A stretch of 64,000 nucleotides of DNA from Zhongshania marina (lineage in GTDB: Bacteria; Pseudomonadota; Gammaproteobacteria; Pseudomonadales; Spongiibacteraceae): contig NZ_PQGG01000016.1 of the NCBI RefSeq assembly GCF_002915595.1, forward strand, positions 1 through 64,000, read 5' to 3'. The translations under genes and the position numbers were made by a program. The first letter of the stretch is position 1, and every line of letters begins with the position of its first letter. Of this stretch, positions 44,730 to 54,708 are shown piece by piece. Below the pieces are notes generated by a model, which was not told the origin of the DNA, did not search any database, and saw only the letters and a program-made list of their open reading frames with translations.

Positions 44730-46463
44730 TTAGAATGATGGTCGCTGTTGGAAGCGCTGCTTTTTCCGGTAGGGGAATACATCTGCGACATAGCCGTTGC
44801 GAATGGTTTCCTGTAATCCTTGCCAGTATGCGGGGTCGTATAGATCGCTGTGCAAAGCGTCGAAGACTTTTTTGGCGCGCTGATTTCCCGAGAAAAATAA
44901 TCTAAATTCCTCTGGGAAAACATCCTCGGGTTTTACCTCATACCAGGGCTGGGTTGCCATTGCCTGCTCGTCATTTTTGGGCTCGGGTAGTTTGCGAAAG
45001 TTGCAGTCGGTAAGTGGGCAAATTTCGTCATAGTCGTAGAAAACCACACGGCCGTGACGGGTAACGCCAAAGTTTTTCAGTAGCATATCACCAGGGAATA
45101 TATTACCCGCAGCGAGCTGCTTTATTGCGTTGCCATATTCCCCCATCACGCTTTCTAATTGCTGTTCGTTGCAGTCTTTTAGGTATAGGTTTAGCGGCGT
45201 CATTTTACGTTCGATATAAACGTGTTTGAGTAGCAGGGCATTACCACTAACACTAATTTTTGAGGGCGCTTCTTTTTCTAATTCGGCAATGAGTTCGTCA
45301 GAAAAGCGCCGGCGATCAAATGCTAAGTTATTAAATTCTTGGGTGTCAGCCATGCGGCCACCGCGATCCCAGCGCTTTACTAAGCTATAGCATTGGCGAA
45401 CGTGTTCTTGGCTCATGTCTTTGGGTGGTGTGAAGCGGTCTTTAATAACTTTGTATACATAGCCAAAATCGGGGCGGGTGAACACCAGCATCACCATACC
45501 CTTTATACCCGGGGCGATAATATAAGGCTCTTCACTTTTGCTGGTGTCGCCGACGGCGAAACGGTAAAACTCCGTTTTGCCGTGTTTGGGCATGCCGATG
45601 GCACTATAGAGTTCGAAGATTTCCTTATGGGGCATTAGCCTGTGTAAGAAGGCGATATATTCCGATGGGATGGATGTGTCGACCATGAAATAGCTGCGGC
45701 TAAAACTAAATAATATAGAAATATCGTCGGGATCGTGTAGTACGGTGTCGACAAAAATAGATTTGTTTTCGCTATGTAAAATAGGTAATACAAAGGGCAT
45801 ATTGAAGTCGCCGCTAACAATGCGGCCTACTAAATATGCGGCTTTGTTTCGGAAGAATAATGACTCCAGTGTTTCTACATAAACTTCTTTGTCTTTATCG
45901 CGAATTTTTGGAATTAGAACACGATTAACCACTTCCATGATAAAGCCAACATCGCGTTGTTGGTCTTCCCAGGGAATGTTGAACTCACAGTCGTCTAGCA
46001 TTGAGCGAACGATATCGGCTGCGTTTTCACCGTCAAAGCGGTAGCGTTTTAATATGGATTCGCTGGCGATGGGTGGCCGTTCTTGGTTCGATGTTAATGC
46101 AAAGGTGTGTATGTCGCGGATTTTTTCGTGGTCAAAAACATAGCAGTAAATGGAATTAAAAAACGACTGCGCAATTTCATAGTTGTCGTGATTTTGAATT
46201 AGTTCGGCGTATTCTTGCTTGGCGATTTCCCAGTTGTCGCGATTCTCTACACTACCGCCGGTGATGGTGTAAGCAGCTTCTGCAACGATGGAACGCTTTT
46301 GTTTCCACAGCGCCAAGCGGTCGCGAATAGCCTTCTGCGCGCCGTGCCAATCTGCCGCTTCAAAGCGAGCTTGGGCGCCTAGGGTAATGTTTTTGTATTC
46401 CGCAAAAAACGCATCAAAGCCATTTAAAATGGCCATGGCCAGCCGGCGAGTATTAGTGGTCAC
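44730..46463 (-). CDS. aceK: Isocitrate dehydrogenase kinase/phosphatase
   Basis: This 577-residue bifunctional enzyme phosphorylates and dephosphorylates isocitrate dehydrogenase, diverting isocitrate into the glyoxylate shunt. The ATP-loop region APGIKGMVMLVFTRPDF, the KDRF and the acidic catalytic segment FYDYDEICPLTDCNFRKLP are the family hallmarks. Its targets' shunt enzymes, aceA and glcB, lie 3-7 kb away but in separate units. A long heptamer array lies 126 bp upstream of its start. Confidence 0.96.
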   Translation of the reverse strand: MTTNTRRLAMAILNGFDAFFAEYKNITLGAQARFEAADWHGAQKAIRDRLALWKQKRSIVAEAAYTITGGSVENRDNWEIAKQEYAELIQNHDNYEIAQSFFNSIYCYVFDHEKIRDIHTFALTSNQERPPIASESILKRYRFDGENAADIVRSMLDDCEFNIPWEDQQRDVGFIMEVVNRVLIPKIRDKDKEVYVETLESLFFRNKAAYLVGRIVSGDFNMPFVLPILHSENKSIFVDTVLHDPDDISILFSFSRSYFMVDTSIPSEYIAFLHRLMPHKEIFELYSAIGMPKHGKTEFYRFAVGDTSKSEEPYIIAPGIKGMVMLVFTRPDFGYVYKVIKDRFTPPKDMSQEHVRQCYSLVKRWDRGGRMADTQEFNNLAFDRRRFSDELIAELEKEAPSKISVSGNALLLKHVYIERKMTPLNLYLKDCNEQQLESVMGEYGNAIKQLAAGNIFPGDMLLKNFGVTRHGRVVFYDYDEICPLTDCNFRKLPEPKNDEQAMATQPWYEVKPEDVFPEEFRLFFSGNQRAKKVFDALHSDLYDPAYWQGLQETIRNGYVADVFPYRKKQRFQQRPSF

Positions 46464-46510
46464 GTTGTTGTGTTGTCCTTGAGGCTACTGTTAGTTTATT
46501 GCGCTAGGCA

Positions 46511-46538
46511 GTCTGACGTCTGAAGTCGGATGTCTGAC
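46511..46538. repeat. Degenerate heptamer array, forward orientation
   Basis: Four tandem heptamers, TCTGACG, TCTGAAG, TCGGATG and TCTGACG, lead into GACGAAAAAG and a small hairpin (AAGCG-CGCAT-CGCTT). This array is inverted relative to the large one at 46589-46782 and mirrors the layout at 31563-31647. Confidence 0.65.
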
Positions 46539-46588
46539 GAAAAAGAAGCGCGCATCGCTTGCTCTCATCACCCTTGTGATTAATCATT

Positions 46589-46782
46589 TTCCGACTTCCG
46601 ACTTCCGACTTCCGACTTCCGACTTCCGACTTCCGACTTCCGACTTCCGACTTCCGACTTCCGACTTCCGACTTCCGACTTCCGACTTCCGACTTCCGAC
46701 TTCCGACTTCCGACTTCCGACTTCCGACTTCCGACTTCCGACTTCCGACTTCCGACTTCCGACTTCCGACTTCCGACTTCCG
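46589..46782. repeat. Heptanucleotide tandem array, about 28 perfect copies of CTTCCGA
   Basis: The unit CTTCCGA is repeated without a mismatch for 194 bp (27.7 copies). Because 7 is not a multiple of 3, every frame reads the same 7-residue peptide cycle (PTSDFRL on plus, SEVGSRK on minus), so the open frames here are artefacts of the repeat. It fills most of the gap between the LLM gene stop (46797) and the aceK start (46463), so it sits in the aceK upstream region. Perfect copies imply recent expansion and probable length variation between strains. Confidence 0.95.
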
Positions 46783-46796
46783 TCAAGCTTCTCCCC

Positions 46797-47831
46797 TTAA
46801 AGGAAGCAATCCGCCATGACTTCCATCGCTTCTGCTTGTGCGCAGTTAAGCAGCATAGAGTTTACTTCGCCACGCTTTGATGCGGCTTTCCAGTCGGCGG
46901 CGCGTTCACGTATGCGTGCTTCTGGTCCGACTAAGGCAATTTCATCTACCAATGCATCGGGTACTGCATTGCGAGCCTCGTCTTTTTTACCGGCTAAATA
47001 TAAGTCCTGAACCTGCTCTGCGGCGTCGCCGTAGCCCATACGCGAAGCATAGTCGGTATAAAAGTTTTTACCCTTAGCGCCCATGCCGCCAATATAAAGC
47101 GCAAGAAAGTCTTTGATGAAGTAGCGGCAGCCGTCGATATTGTCGTCCATGATTACGCCGACAAAGGGCGCAACGTCGAAGTCTGCTTTGCTGCGTCCAG
47201 ATTTTTCTAGGCCTTTGCTAATGCTGGGTTCAAGAACGGAGTATTTTTCTGGGCTCATCCATACTGGGAAGACACCGTCAGCAACTTCTGCAGAGGCAGA
47301 CACGCCCGCCGGTGTAATGGAGGCGGTGTAAATGGGGATGCTTGGGTCGCCATGCAAAATTGATTTTAAGGGTTTGCCAAGACCGGTTGCGCCGGGGCCT
47401 TTATAGGGCATTTGGTACATGCCGCCGTCAAACTCTACAGGGCCTTCGCGTTCAAAAATCTTTTTCATGATTTGAATATATTCGCGGGTACGTGTGACGG
47501 GCTTGCCATAGGGAACGCCGTGCCAGCCTTCGACCACCTGAGGGCCGGAGGCGCCGAGGCCAACGATAAAACGTCCGCCAGAGAGTTGATCTAAACTCAT
47601 GGCGGTCATTGCACACATCGCGGGGGTCCGCGCTGGCATTTGCATTATGGCGGTGCCGACTTTGATCGTGCTGGTTTGCGCCAATATCCAAGCTGCGGGA
47701 GTCACGGCGTCGGAGCCGTAAGCTTCGGCTGTCCACACTGAGTCGAAGCCTAGCGATTCAGCTTGTTTTACGGTGTCCATTGGCAGCGACAGTTTTGCGC
47801 CAGAGTAGCCGAGTAATAGTCCGAGTTTCAT
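46797..47831 (-). CDS. LLM-class (F420-dependent type) oxidoreductase
   Basis: This 344-residue luciferase-like TIM barrel has the LGLLLGYSG opening, WTAEAYGSDAVTPAAW, GTAIMQMPARTPAMCAM and GLGASGPQVVEGWHG. These are the pattern of F420-dependent LLM enzymes (MSMEG-type, methylenetetrahydromethanopterin-reductase-like). The gammaproteobacterial cofactor may instead be FMN. I chose the ATG at 47831, with GGGAG 8 nt upstream. A second LLM enzyme lies at 60358 but is not closely similar. The substrate is unknown. Confidence 0.85.
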   Translation of the reverse strand: MKLGLLLGYSGAKLSLPMDTVKQAESLGFDSVWTAEAYGSDAVTPAAWILAQTSTIKVGTAIMQMPARTPAMCAMTAMSLDQLSGGRFIVGLGASGPQVVEGWHGVPYGKPVTRTREYIQIMKKIFEREGPVEFDGGMYQMPYKGPGATGLGKPLKSILHGDPSIPIYTASITPAGVSASAEVADGVFPVWMSPEKYSVLEPSISKGLEKSGRSKADFDVAPFVGVIMDDNIDGCRYFIKDFLALYIGGMGAKGKNFYTDYASRMGYGDAAEQVQDLYLAGKKDEARNAVPDALVDEIALVGPEARIRERAADWKAASKRGEVNSMLLNCAQAEAMEVMADCFL

Positions 47832-47904
47832 ATGCGTCTCCCGCATTAGGTTTTATTTTAGTTAAGCTAGAGTTTCAAGATGACAGAATAGCTCATTTGC
47901 CGAC

Positions 47905-48384
47905 TTATAAGGCATCCGCAGATACGATGATACCGCTTAGATCTGCGTAGAGGTATTCGCCGGGCTTAATGCTGGTGCCACCAAATTCGAGTTGCACATC
48001 GCAGCGGCCATCACCTAGTTTTTCCGTTTTGCGGGGCACGCTGCCAAGGGCCATGATGCCGATGGGCATAGGGGCAATTTCTTCTACGTCGCGAAGGTAG
48101 CCGTAAATCACTATGCCAGCCCAGCCGTTGTCGACGGCGGCTTTTGCAAGATTGTCGCCCAGTAGTGAGCGTCGTGGTGAGCCGCCGCCATCAACGACGA
48201 GTACGCGGCCATTTCCTGCTTCTTTTACGCGCTCGGCAACTTTGGAATTGTCTTCAAAGCATTTAATCGTCGCAATTTGACCGCTAAAATTTTGACTTCC
48301 ACCGTAGTGACGAAAAGCGCCTTCTATTACTCGTACTTTGTCGCCATGCTCGTCACAGAGGTCTGGGGTAGAAATAATACTCAT
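47905..48384 (-). CDS. rraA: RraA-family protein, regulator of RNase E activity or aldolase
   Basis: This 159-residue protein has the RraA fold, opening STPDLCDEHGDKVRVIE, with GDNLAKAAVDNGWAGIVIYGYLRD as the conserved core. RraA binds and inhibits RNase E; related proteins are HMG/CHA aldolases with a conserved Asp/Arg site. The length and the N terminus favour RraA. GGAG precedes the ATG. Confidence 0.9.
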   Translation of the reverse strand: MSIISTPDLCDEHGDKVRVIEGAFRHYGGSQNFSGQIATIKCFEDNSKVAERVKEAGNGRVLVVDGGGSPRRSLLGDNLAKAAVDNGWAGIVIYGYLRDVEEIAPMPIGIMALGSVPRKTEKLGDGRCDVQLEFGGTSIKPGEYLYADLSGIIVSADAL

Positions 48385-48460
48385 ACTGGCTCCTGCTAAT
48401 AGTGGTGATGAATAATGAGGCTAAGCATGCTTTCTTTAGTCTCTCGTTGTGCGCTTAAAT

Positions 48461-49024
48461 CTACGCGTTAATCAGGCTTAGGTAGGCGCTGTCGATGTCT
48501 GCATCGTAATACGCCATTCCGAGTTTGTTTAAATATTCCATGCGCTCAGCTTTCATTAAATCTATGTCTGGCGCGCCTAAACCATTTTGCTCATAAATGT
48601 TGGCCAAGTAGGCCATAAACTCTTCGCCTTCTTTTAACAGCAGCAAGCTTGCGGCGCCGACGTCAGGTTTTACTTTGGCGTTTAGATCTTCTGGCAGCTC
48701 TACGGCAAGCACCACGGGATGCTCGCTACCTTCAATACGAACACTGCGGTTTCGTACGGTTTGCTCTGCCCAGTAAAATGCCAATTCCTTGCTTTGTGTT
48801 AAAAACACCGGTTCCACTGACTCGGTATAGTCGTTACCGATTGTTGCCATCGTTTTTTTAGCGGCTTCTTTTAGTGCTTTGTCGCCAGAGCGCTTTAAGC
48901 CCTGTGCTTTGATTGAGTCCACGAGTGCTGATGAGGTGCCGTGATACCAGACTTTACTTGAGGCAAAGCCTTGTTCACTCAATAAATTCTTTGCGTCTTG
49001 TAGAAAATCAGGTGTGTTGGCCAT
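48461..49024 (-). CDS. Unrecognised protein with ADP-ribosyltransferase-like N-terminal motifs
   Basis: This 187-residue protein has WYHGTSSALVDSIKAQGLKR at about 29-48 and PVFLTQSKELAFYWAE at about 73-88. The Y-H-G-T...I...GL...(F)LT....A.(Y)W spacing is the one used by KptA/PARP-type ADP-ribosyl folds for NAD binding. No obvious catalytic Glu could be assigned. It has no signal peptide or membrane segment. I chose ATG 49024; a GTG at 49036 is possible. It sits alone between rraA and the aceA terminator. Function is not known to me. Confidence 0.6.
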   Translation of the reverse strand: MANTPDFLQDAKNLLSEQGFASSKVWYHGTSSALVDSIKAQGLKRSGDKALKEAAKKTMATIGNDYTESVEPVFLTQSKELAFYWAEQTVRNRSVRIEGSEHPVVLAVELPEDLNAKVKPDVGAASLLLLKEGEEFMAYLANIYEQNGLGAPDIDLMKAERMEYLNKLGMAYYDADIDSAYLSLINA

Positions 49025-49153
49025 ATAGATAATCACTTGTTTGTTTGATCAGATTAAAGCAGACATTGGAATACTAACGTAAAACGCTGTTTGATTCTTT
49101 TGTGATGCTACTAAGGTCTGCGCTAACGGGCGTTAAGCAAATTTTAGCTATAA

Positions 49154-49192
49154 AAAAGGCGGCACCTGCAATTAGGGGCCGCCTTTTATTTT
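49154..49192. terminator. Terminator after aceA
   Basis: AAAAGGCGGC (49154-49163) pairs with GCCGCCTTTT (49178-49187) around a 14-nt loop. Further T residues follow on the plus strand and an A run precedes it, so it can end aceA on the minus strand. Confidence 0.85.
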
Positions 49193-49250
49193 TAGCGAAG
49201 CTTGTACCTTGATGTTGCAGAGCAATCAGCAAGGTACTAACAGGTCGAAC

Positions 49251-50849
49251 TTAGTTGAACTGGTTCGACGTGTTTTTCGCGCCACCTGCTTTCAGTGCAA
49301 GCTCGCCAGCGTAGTATTCTTTGTGGTCGTCACCCATGTCTGAACCAGACATGTTTTGGTGCTTAACACAGGCGATACCCTGACGGATTTCTTTGCGCTG
49401 TACGCCGGCAACATAGCCCAGCATACCTTGCTCACCGAAGTACTCTTTTGCGAGGTTGTCAGTAGACAGCGCCGCAGTGTGGTAAGTCGGCAGAGTGATC
49501 AGGTGGTGGAATACGTTTGCTTCACGAGCGGTATCTGCTTGGAAAGTCTTGATGCGCGCATCAGCAACTGCCGCCAATTCAGACTCGTCGTATTCAGCAG
49601 ACATCAGGTTTGAACGATCGTAGGCAGATACGTCTTTACCTTCTTCTACCCACGTGTCGTAGGTTTGCTGACGGAAGTTCAGTGTCCAGTTGAAAGAGGG
49701 CGAGTTGTTGTAAACCAACTTCGCGTCTGGGTGAACTTTACGAACTTCGTCCATCATGCCTTTGATTTCATGAACTGTTGGAACGGCGGTTTCAATCCAC
49801 AACAGGTCGGCACCTGCGTTAATGGCTTCGATACAGTCGAATACGCAACGCTCATGGCCAGTACCTTCACGGAACTGGTACAAGCCAGAAGGCAGACGCT
49901 TAGGACGAACCAGTTTGCCGTTACGGTTGAAGCACACATCGCCTTCAGCCATATCCGCTACGTCGATTTCTTCAACGTCTAGGAATGAGTTGTATACGTC
50001 ACCTTGATCGCCGGGCTCTTTAACAACGGCGATTTCTTTGGTCAGGCCAGCACCTTCAGAGTCAGTACGTGCAACGATAACGCCGTTATCAACGCCCAGT
50101 TCCAAGAAAGCGTAACGCAATGCGCGCAATTTAGTGTGGAAGTCAGCGTGAGGTACGGTTACTTTGCCGTCCTGGTGGCCACACTGCTTTTCATCAGCAA
50201 CTTGGTTTTCGATCTGCAAGCAGCAAGCGCCAGCTTCGATCATTTGCTTGGCCATCAGGTAGGTTGCTTCTGCATTACCGAAACCAGCGTCGATATCGGC
50301 AACAATAGGTACTACGTGAGTAACATGGTTGTCGATTTGGTCTTGGATTTTAGCTTCTTCAGCAGCGTCGCCAGCTTCACGAGCGGCGTCTAATGCGCGG
50401 AATAAGCCACCCAGTTCGCGGGCATCAGCTTGACGAAGGAAGGTGTAAAGCTCACGTACTAAGTCAGCAACCGCTGTTTTTTCGTGCATTGACTGGTCGG
50501 GCAGAGGACCGAACTCAGAGCGCAGTGCTGCAACCATCCAGCCAGACAGGTACAAGTAGCGGCGATCTGTTTTGCCATTGAAGTGTTTCTTGATAGAAAT
50601 CATCTTCTGTTGGCCGATAAAGCCGTGCCAGCAACCCAAAGACTGGGTGTATTTGGTCTTGTCTTTGTCAAAGGCCGCCATGTCTGCACGCATGATGTCG
50701 GCAGTGTATTTGGCGATGTCTAGACCAGTTTTGAATTTGTTCTGGGCACGCATGCGTGCTGCAGATTCTGGGTTGATGGCGTCCCAGCTGCTGCCAGCTT
50801 GTTCTTTAAGTGAGGCAACTGCCTGAATGTCTGAGTCTAAAGTTGACAT
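49251..50849 (-). CDS. aceA: Isocitrate lyase
   Basis: This 532-residue isocitrate lyase is of the longer class found in Pseudomonas (about 530), not the 430-residue Escherichia type. It splits isocitrate to glyoxylate and succinate. The catalytic Cys is in EKQCGHQDGK, the variant form of the KKCGH motif. The metal-site VPIVADIDAGFGNAEATY and the NNSPSFNW segment are intact. It is divergent from glcB across a 329-bp control region and has GGGACCAC before its ATG. Confidence 0.95.
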   Translation of the reverse strand: MSTLDSDIQAVASLKEQAGSSWDAINPESAARMRAQNKFKTGLDIAKYTADIMRADMAAFDKDKTKYTQSLGCWHGFIGQQKMISIKKHFNGKTDRRYLYLSGWMVAALRSEFGPLPDQSMHEKTAVADLVRELYTFLRQADARELGGLFRALDAAREAGDAAEEAKIQDQIDNHVTHVVPIVADIDAGFGNAEATYLMAKQMIEAGACCLQIENQVADEKQCGHQDGKVTVPHADFHTKLRALRYAFLELGVDNGVIVARTDSEGAGLTKEIAVVKEPGDQGDVYNSFLDVEEIDVADMAEGDVCFNRNGKLVRPKRLPSGLYQFREGTGHERCVFDCIEAINAGADLLWIETAVPTVHEIKGMMDEVRKVHPDAKLVYNNSPSFNWTLNFRQQTYDTWVEEGKDVSAYDRSNLMSAEYDESELAAVADARIKTFQADTAREANVFHHLITLPTYHTAALSTDNLAKEYFGEQGMLGYVAGVQRKEIRQGIACVKHQNMSGSDMGDDHKEYYAGELALKAGGAKNTSNQFN

Positions 50850-51178
50850 ATGTGGTCCCTATTTTGTTGCGGGTTTGGTGGTGTAATGGCGGCCAGTTTA
50901 CGCGGGGTGCTTTAATTTTTCTAATTTATACTTATTATTTCGAGTATTCACTTTGAAAATGTGGTTTGCGTCTTCGCCCCTAAGGATCTATATAGCTACA
51001 AAGACATTAGCTGCAGATGAATAGAAGTACTCGTTCGTCTTAGTATAGTCTTTAATTTCGGCCGCGTTATTCATATTGAAAATAACAGTGATAATATGGA
51101 TAAATTTGCAGAATTATCCTCAGCTGCTAGGATAGTCCCCTAATTATTGCCAAATTTCGATTTCAAAAAGGAGTGTTT
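50850..51178. promoter_or_regulatory. Divergent control region aceA/glcB
   Basis: This AT-rich 329 bp separates the two divergent glyoxylate-shunt genes. A plausible glcB promoter is TTGCAG (51106-51111), 16 bp, TAGGAT (51128-51133). I saw no clear operator for a known regulator. Confidence 0.5.
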
Positions 51179-53362
51179 ATGTCTTCGGCCATTTCCAGAG
51201 TACAGCACAGCGGACTTCAAATTGCCGATGTACTTTATCGTTTGGTCAATGATGAAGTCGCTCCTGGTACAGGCATTAGCCCTGACGATTTTTGGGCTGC
51301 ATTTGCAGACATATTAAAGGACTTAGCACCTAAAAATCGTGAATTGCTGCAAAAACGCGAAACTATTCAGGCGCAGATTGACGACTGGCACCGCGCTAAT
51401 GCGGGCAAGTTCGACGCGGTTGCCTACAAAGCGTTTCTGCAAGAAATAAACTATTTACTGCCAGAACCTGCAGATTTTAATGTCGCTACTGAAAATGTCG
51501 ACGAAGAAATTGCGGCCTTGGCAGGCCCGCAGTTGGTTGTACCGGTAATGAACGCGCGCTACGCACTTAACGCAGCTAATGCGCGTTGGGGCAGTTTGTA
51601 TGATGCGCTTTACGGCACCGATGTTATTTCCGAGGCCGATGGCGCTGACAAAGGCAAAGGCTACAACCCTGTTCGCGGTGCAAAGGTTATTGCTTATGCT
51701 CGTCAGTTCCTTGATCAACACACTAGCTTGAGCGATGGCAGTCATGCCGACGCGACCTTGTACAGCGTTGTTGATGGTGCATTGGCTGTAACTTTAGCGA
51801 ATGGCAGCGAAACGGGATTGGCAGACCCCTCGCAATTTGTGGGCTATTTGGGCGACGCTGCTGCGCCGACCAATATTTTACTGATCAATAATGGTCTGCA
51901 TATCGATATCCAAATTGATGATCAGCACCCTATTGGTAAAGACGATGCTGCCCGTGTTAAAGACGTGGTGTTGGAATCTGCGCTGACGACTATTCAAGAC
52001 TGTGAAGATTCGGTTGCTGCCGTAGACGCCGATGACAAAGTTGAGGTTTACCGCAATTGGTTGGGCCTCATGAAGGGCGATCTTCAAGAAGCCTTTGTAA
52101 AAGGCGGTAAAGAGCTAGTTCGCACACTCGCGGCTGACCGCGTATTCACTGCCGCTGGCGGTGGCGAAACAGTATTACACGGCCGCAGTTTATTGTTGGT
52201 GCGCAATGTTGGTCACTTGATGACAAACGGCGCAATCATCGACGCCGACGGTTTTGAGGTGCCAGAGGGCATCATGGATGCCATGGTGACCGTGCTTGCC
52301 GCCATGCACGATTTAAAGCAGACCGGTGCATTGCGCAATTCACGCGCGGGTAGCGTATATATTGTTAAACCCAAAATGCATGGCCCTGAAGAAGTGGCCT
52401 TTGCTGCGGAGCTGTTCTCGCGGGTTGAAGATGCGTTCGGTTTGGCACGCAATACCTTAAAAATTGGCATTATGGATGAAGAGCGCCGCACCACGGTGAA
52501 CTTGAAGGCCTGTATTGCGGCAGTACCTGAGCGAGTTATTTTTATTAACACCGGCTTCCTTGATCGCACTGGTGATGAGATCCACACCAGCATGGAAGCG
52601 GGTCCGTTTGTTCGCAAAGCCGATATGAAACAGCAGGCTTGGATCAAAGCCTATGAAGATTGGAACGTCGATATTGGTTTGACCTGTGGTTTAAGTGGTC
52701 ATGCGCAAATTGGTAAAGGGATGTGGGCCATGCCAGATGAAATGGCGGCAATGATGGATGCCAAAATTGGCCATCCGCAAGCTGGCGCTAACTGCGCATG
52801 GGTGCCTTCGCCAACGGCGGCAACCTTGCACGTAATGCATTACCACCAAGTCAATGTGTTGTCGGTACAAGAGCAATTGGCTAGCCGTCAGCGCGCTGCA
52901 CTGGATGATATTTTGACTATCCCTGTGGCACAAAATCCAAATTGGAGCGCAGAGGAAATTCAGCAAGAGTTGGATAACAACGCTCAGGGCATGTTGGGTT
53001 ATGTGGTGCGCTGGATTGATAACGGTGTAGGTTGTTCAAAAGTGCCAGACATTAACGATGTTGGTTTGATGGAAGACCGCGCGACACTGCGGATTTCAAG
53101 CCAGCACATCGCTAACTGGTTGCGTCATGGTGTTTGTACTGAGGCACAGGTGCTAGAAACCTTGAAGCGTATGGCGGCGGTGGTTGATCGCCAAAACGCG
53201 AGTGACGCTGACTACACGCCAATGGCCGATAATTTTGACGACAGCGTGGCCTTCCAAGCGGCGTTGGAATTAGTGCTTAAGGGTTGCGAACAGCCAAGCG
53301 GCTATACCGAGCCGGTGTTGCATAGCCGTCGTATTGAATACAAAGCCAAGCACGCGGGCTAA
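51179..53362 (+). CDS. glcB: Malate synthase G
   Basis: This 727-residue enzyme condenses glyoxylate with acetyl-CoA. It is the single-chain G type, with the [19 protein letters not shown] active-site segment, [16 protein letters not shown], the Glu/Asp metal residues in [15 protein letters not shown], and the Asp-based [16 protein letters not shown] chose ATG 51179, whose AAAGGAG lies 5 nt upstream; the GTG at 51173 lies inside that ribosome-binding site. It completes the glyoxylate shunt with aceA. Confidence 0.96.
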   Translation: MSSAISRVQHSGLQIADVLYRLVNDEVAPGTGISPDDFWAAFADILKDLAPKNRELLQKRETIQAQIDDWHRANAGKFDAVAYKAFLQEINYLLPEPADFNVATENVDEEIAALAGPQLVVPVMNARYALNAANARWGSLYDALYGTDVISEADGADKGKGYNPVRGAKVIAYARQFLDQHTSLSDGSHADATLYSVVDGALAVTLANGSETGLADPSQFVGYLGDAAAPTNILLINNGLHIDIQIDDQHPIGKDDAARVKDVVLESALTTIQDCEDSVAAVDADDKVEVYRNWLGLMKGDLQEAFVKGGKELVRTLAADRVFTAAGGGETVLHGRSLLLVRNVGHLMTNGAIIDADGFEVPEGIMDAMVTVLAAMHDLKQTGALRNSRAGSVYIVKPKMHGPEEVAFAAELFSRVEDAFGLARNTLKIGIMDEERRTTVNLKACIAAVPERVIFINTGFLDRTGDEIHTSMEAGPFVRKADMKQQAWIKAYEDWNVDIGLTCGLSGHAQIGKGMWAMPDEMAAMMDAKIGHPQAGANCAWVPSPTAATLHVMHYHQVNVLSVQEQLASRQRAALDDILTIPVAQNPNWSAEEIQQELDNNAQGMLGYVVRWIDNGVGCSKVPDINDVGLMEDRATLRISSQHIANWLRHGVCTEAQVLETLKRMAAVVDRQNASDADYTPMADNFDDSVAFQAALELVLKGCEQPSGYTEPVLHSRRIEYKAKHAG

Positions 53363-53410
53363 GTTTTAACAAAACCCGCGTCTTGTAACAGTTTCCTGTC
53401 AGTGAGGCTT

Positions 53411-53436
53411 GGCCCGGATTTTCCGGGCCTTTTTTA
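53411..53436 (+). terminator. Terminator of glcB
   Basis: GGCCCGGA (53411-53418) pairs with TCCGGGCC (53422-53429) around a short loop, followed by TTTTTT. Confidence 0.92.
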
Positions 53437-53508
53437 TATTGGCCATATAAAAACGGCGCGATCTTACCGTTGTTAAATGACGCCAAGCAGGCAAGGAATC
53501 ATTCCGAA

Positions 53509-54687
53509 TCAGCGTTCAATAAATCGTTTAATGTAATCGCCGAAGCGCTCGTTAATCATCGCTTCACTCAGACCAAATTCGTCGAGGGAGTATTCGTGTT
53601 TACCAAAGCGGTGTTGTTCATTATTGCTGTGCCAAGCTGCCATTGATTGATAGGCGGGCTCAGTTATTTTGCGTCCAGCGCGCTTGTAAACTCGTTCAAC
53701 AATACTCATGGGATTTTCTCGCACATCTCCGTAGCGGGCATCGACGATGCAGCGATCCAAGCCCAATTTGTCCCGAGAGGCGAGATAGCGATCCATTGCC
53801 ATACCCCAGTAGCGCATAACTTCGCGGCCAATCTCATGTTTATCGACAGGTGCCGATCGTAGTGTCCACATCGCGCTGACAAATTTAGCCCACGAGGGAA
53901 TGGTTTGCAGTGGGTCGCGATGGGTGTGCAAAATTGTGGCCTTGGGGAAGTTGGCAAGCAGCGATTCCATATGGGCGATATAACCCACACCTTTCATCAC
54001 CCATGGCCGATCTTTTCTGCCGCCGTCCTGCCATTGCAGGTATTGCACCAGTGATTTCATGTAGGCAAATGGTACAGCGCTGGAGCGGGCCATAACCCAG
54101 TCTAAATAGCTGGGAGAGAATACCATTTGATTCCAAATCCAGTCGTCAAAGGTAAACATGCCCAGTAGCCAGTCTTCGTCTACTTCTTGCTCTTCCATAT
54201 GATGGGCAGCGTGAACTGCAGAGTTGTCTGTTGCTACCAAATTGGCACTGCCCGCTTGAGCAATGCGCGGATCTGGCTGACCGGGGATTGCGTCGGGAAA
54301 GGGGGCGGGATTCCATAAGCGCCAGAACGCCATTTTTTGCACATTGTTCGGTGCCGACAGAATTTTTTGCATTTTAGTCGTGCCGGAGCGACCTAGGCCT
54401 AAAACAATGATGGGATCATCAACCTGCTCTTGCAGAATGTCTGGGTGGGCACTCAGGTCTTGTTGAAATCGCAGGCGATTGACTAGGCAGCGCACAAAAT
54501 CTGCTTGAATACTTTCAAGCCCCTCTTGGTGTAGCGTGATATGCAAAGGGATGCATTTCAGCAAAACTTTCATGGGCTCGATAAAGCCCATATCGCCAAA
54601 GCTACGTAGACCGCTGATTTCGATTGCTTGATTTATCAACGCGTCGGGGTCGAGAGCGGCGGAAATATCAGATTGGGAAAGCGTCAT
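53509..54687 (-). CDS. Sulfotransferase-family P-loop protein (paralogue 1)
   Basis: This 392-residue protein has the 5'-phosphosulfate-binding loop GLGRSGTTKMQ at about 99-109 and HTHRDP as the 3'-phosphate region. An N-terminal helical extension (1-95) includes the GLRSFGDMGF block also found in the second copy at 56901. The two share WRL.NPAPFP and the end pattern EYSLDEFGLSEAMINERFGDYI, so they are diverged paralogues of the Sulfotransfer_3 type. The acceptor is unknown. It lies 21 bp after the reductase gene and is co-transcribed with it. Confidence 0.8.
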   Translation of the reverse strand: MTLSQSDISAALDPDALINQAIEISGLRSFGDMGFIEPMKVLLKCIPLHITLHQEGLESIQADFVRCLVNRLRFQQDLSAHPDILQEQVDDPIIVLGLGRSGTTKMQKILSAPNNVQKMAFWRLWNPAPFPDAIPGQPDPRIAQAGSANLVATDNSAVHAAHHMEEQEVDEDWLLGMFTFDDWIWNQMVFSPSYLDWVMARSSAVPFAYMKSLVQYLQWQDGGRKDRPWVMKGVGYIAHMESLLANFPKATILHTHRDPLQTIPSWAKFVSAMWTLRSAPVDKHEIGREVMRYWGMAMDRYLASRDKLGLDRCIVDARYGDVRENPMSIVERVYKRAGRKITEPAYQSMAAWHSNNEQHRFGKHEYSLDEFGLSEAMINERFGDYIKRFIER

Positions 54688-54708
54688 TATTGTATACCTA
54701 TTCTTGAT

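Noticed and set aside
46576-46800. 74-residue PTSDFRL-repeat protein and its minus-strand counterpart
   Set aside because: Any 7-bp perfect repeat opens all frames of this kind; no start signals are seen.
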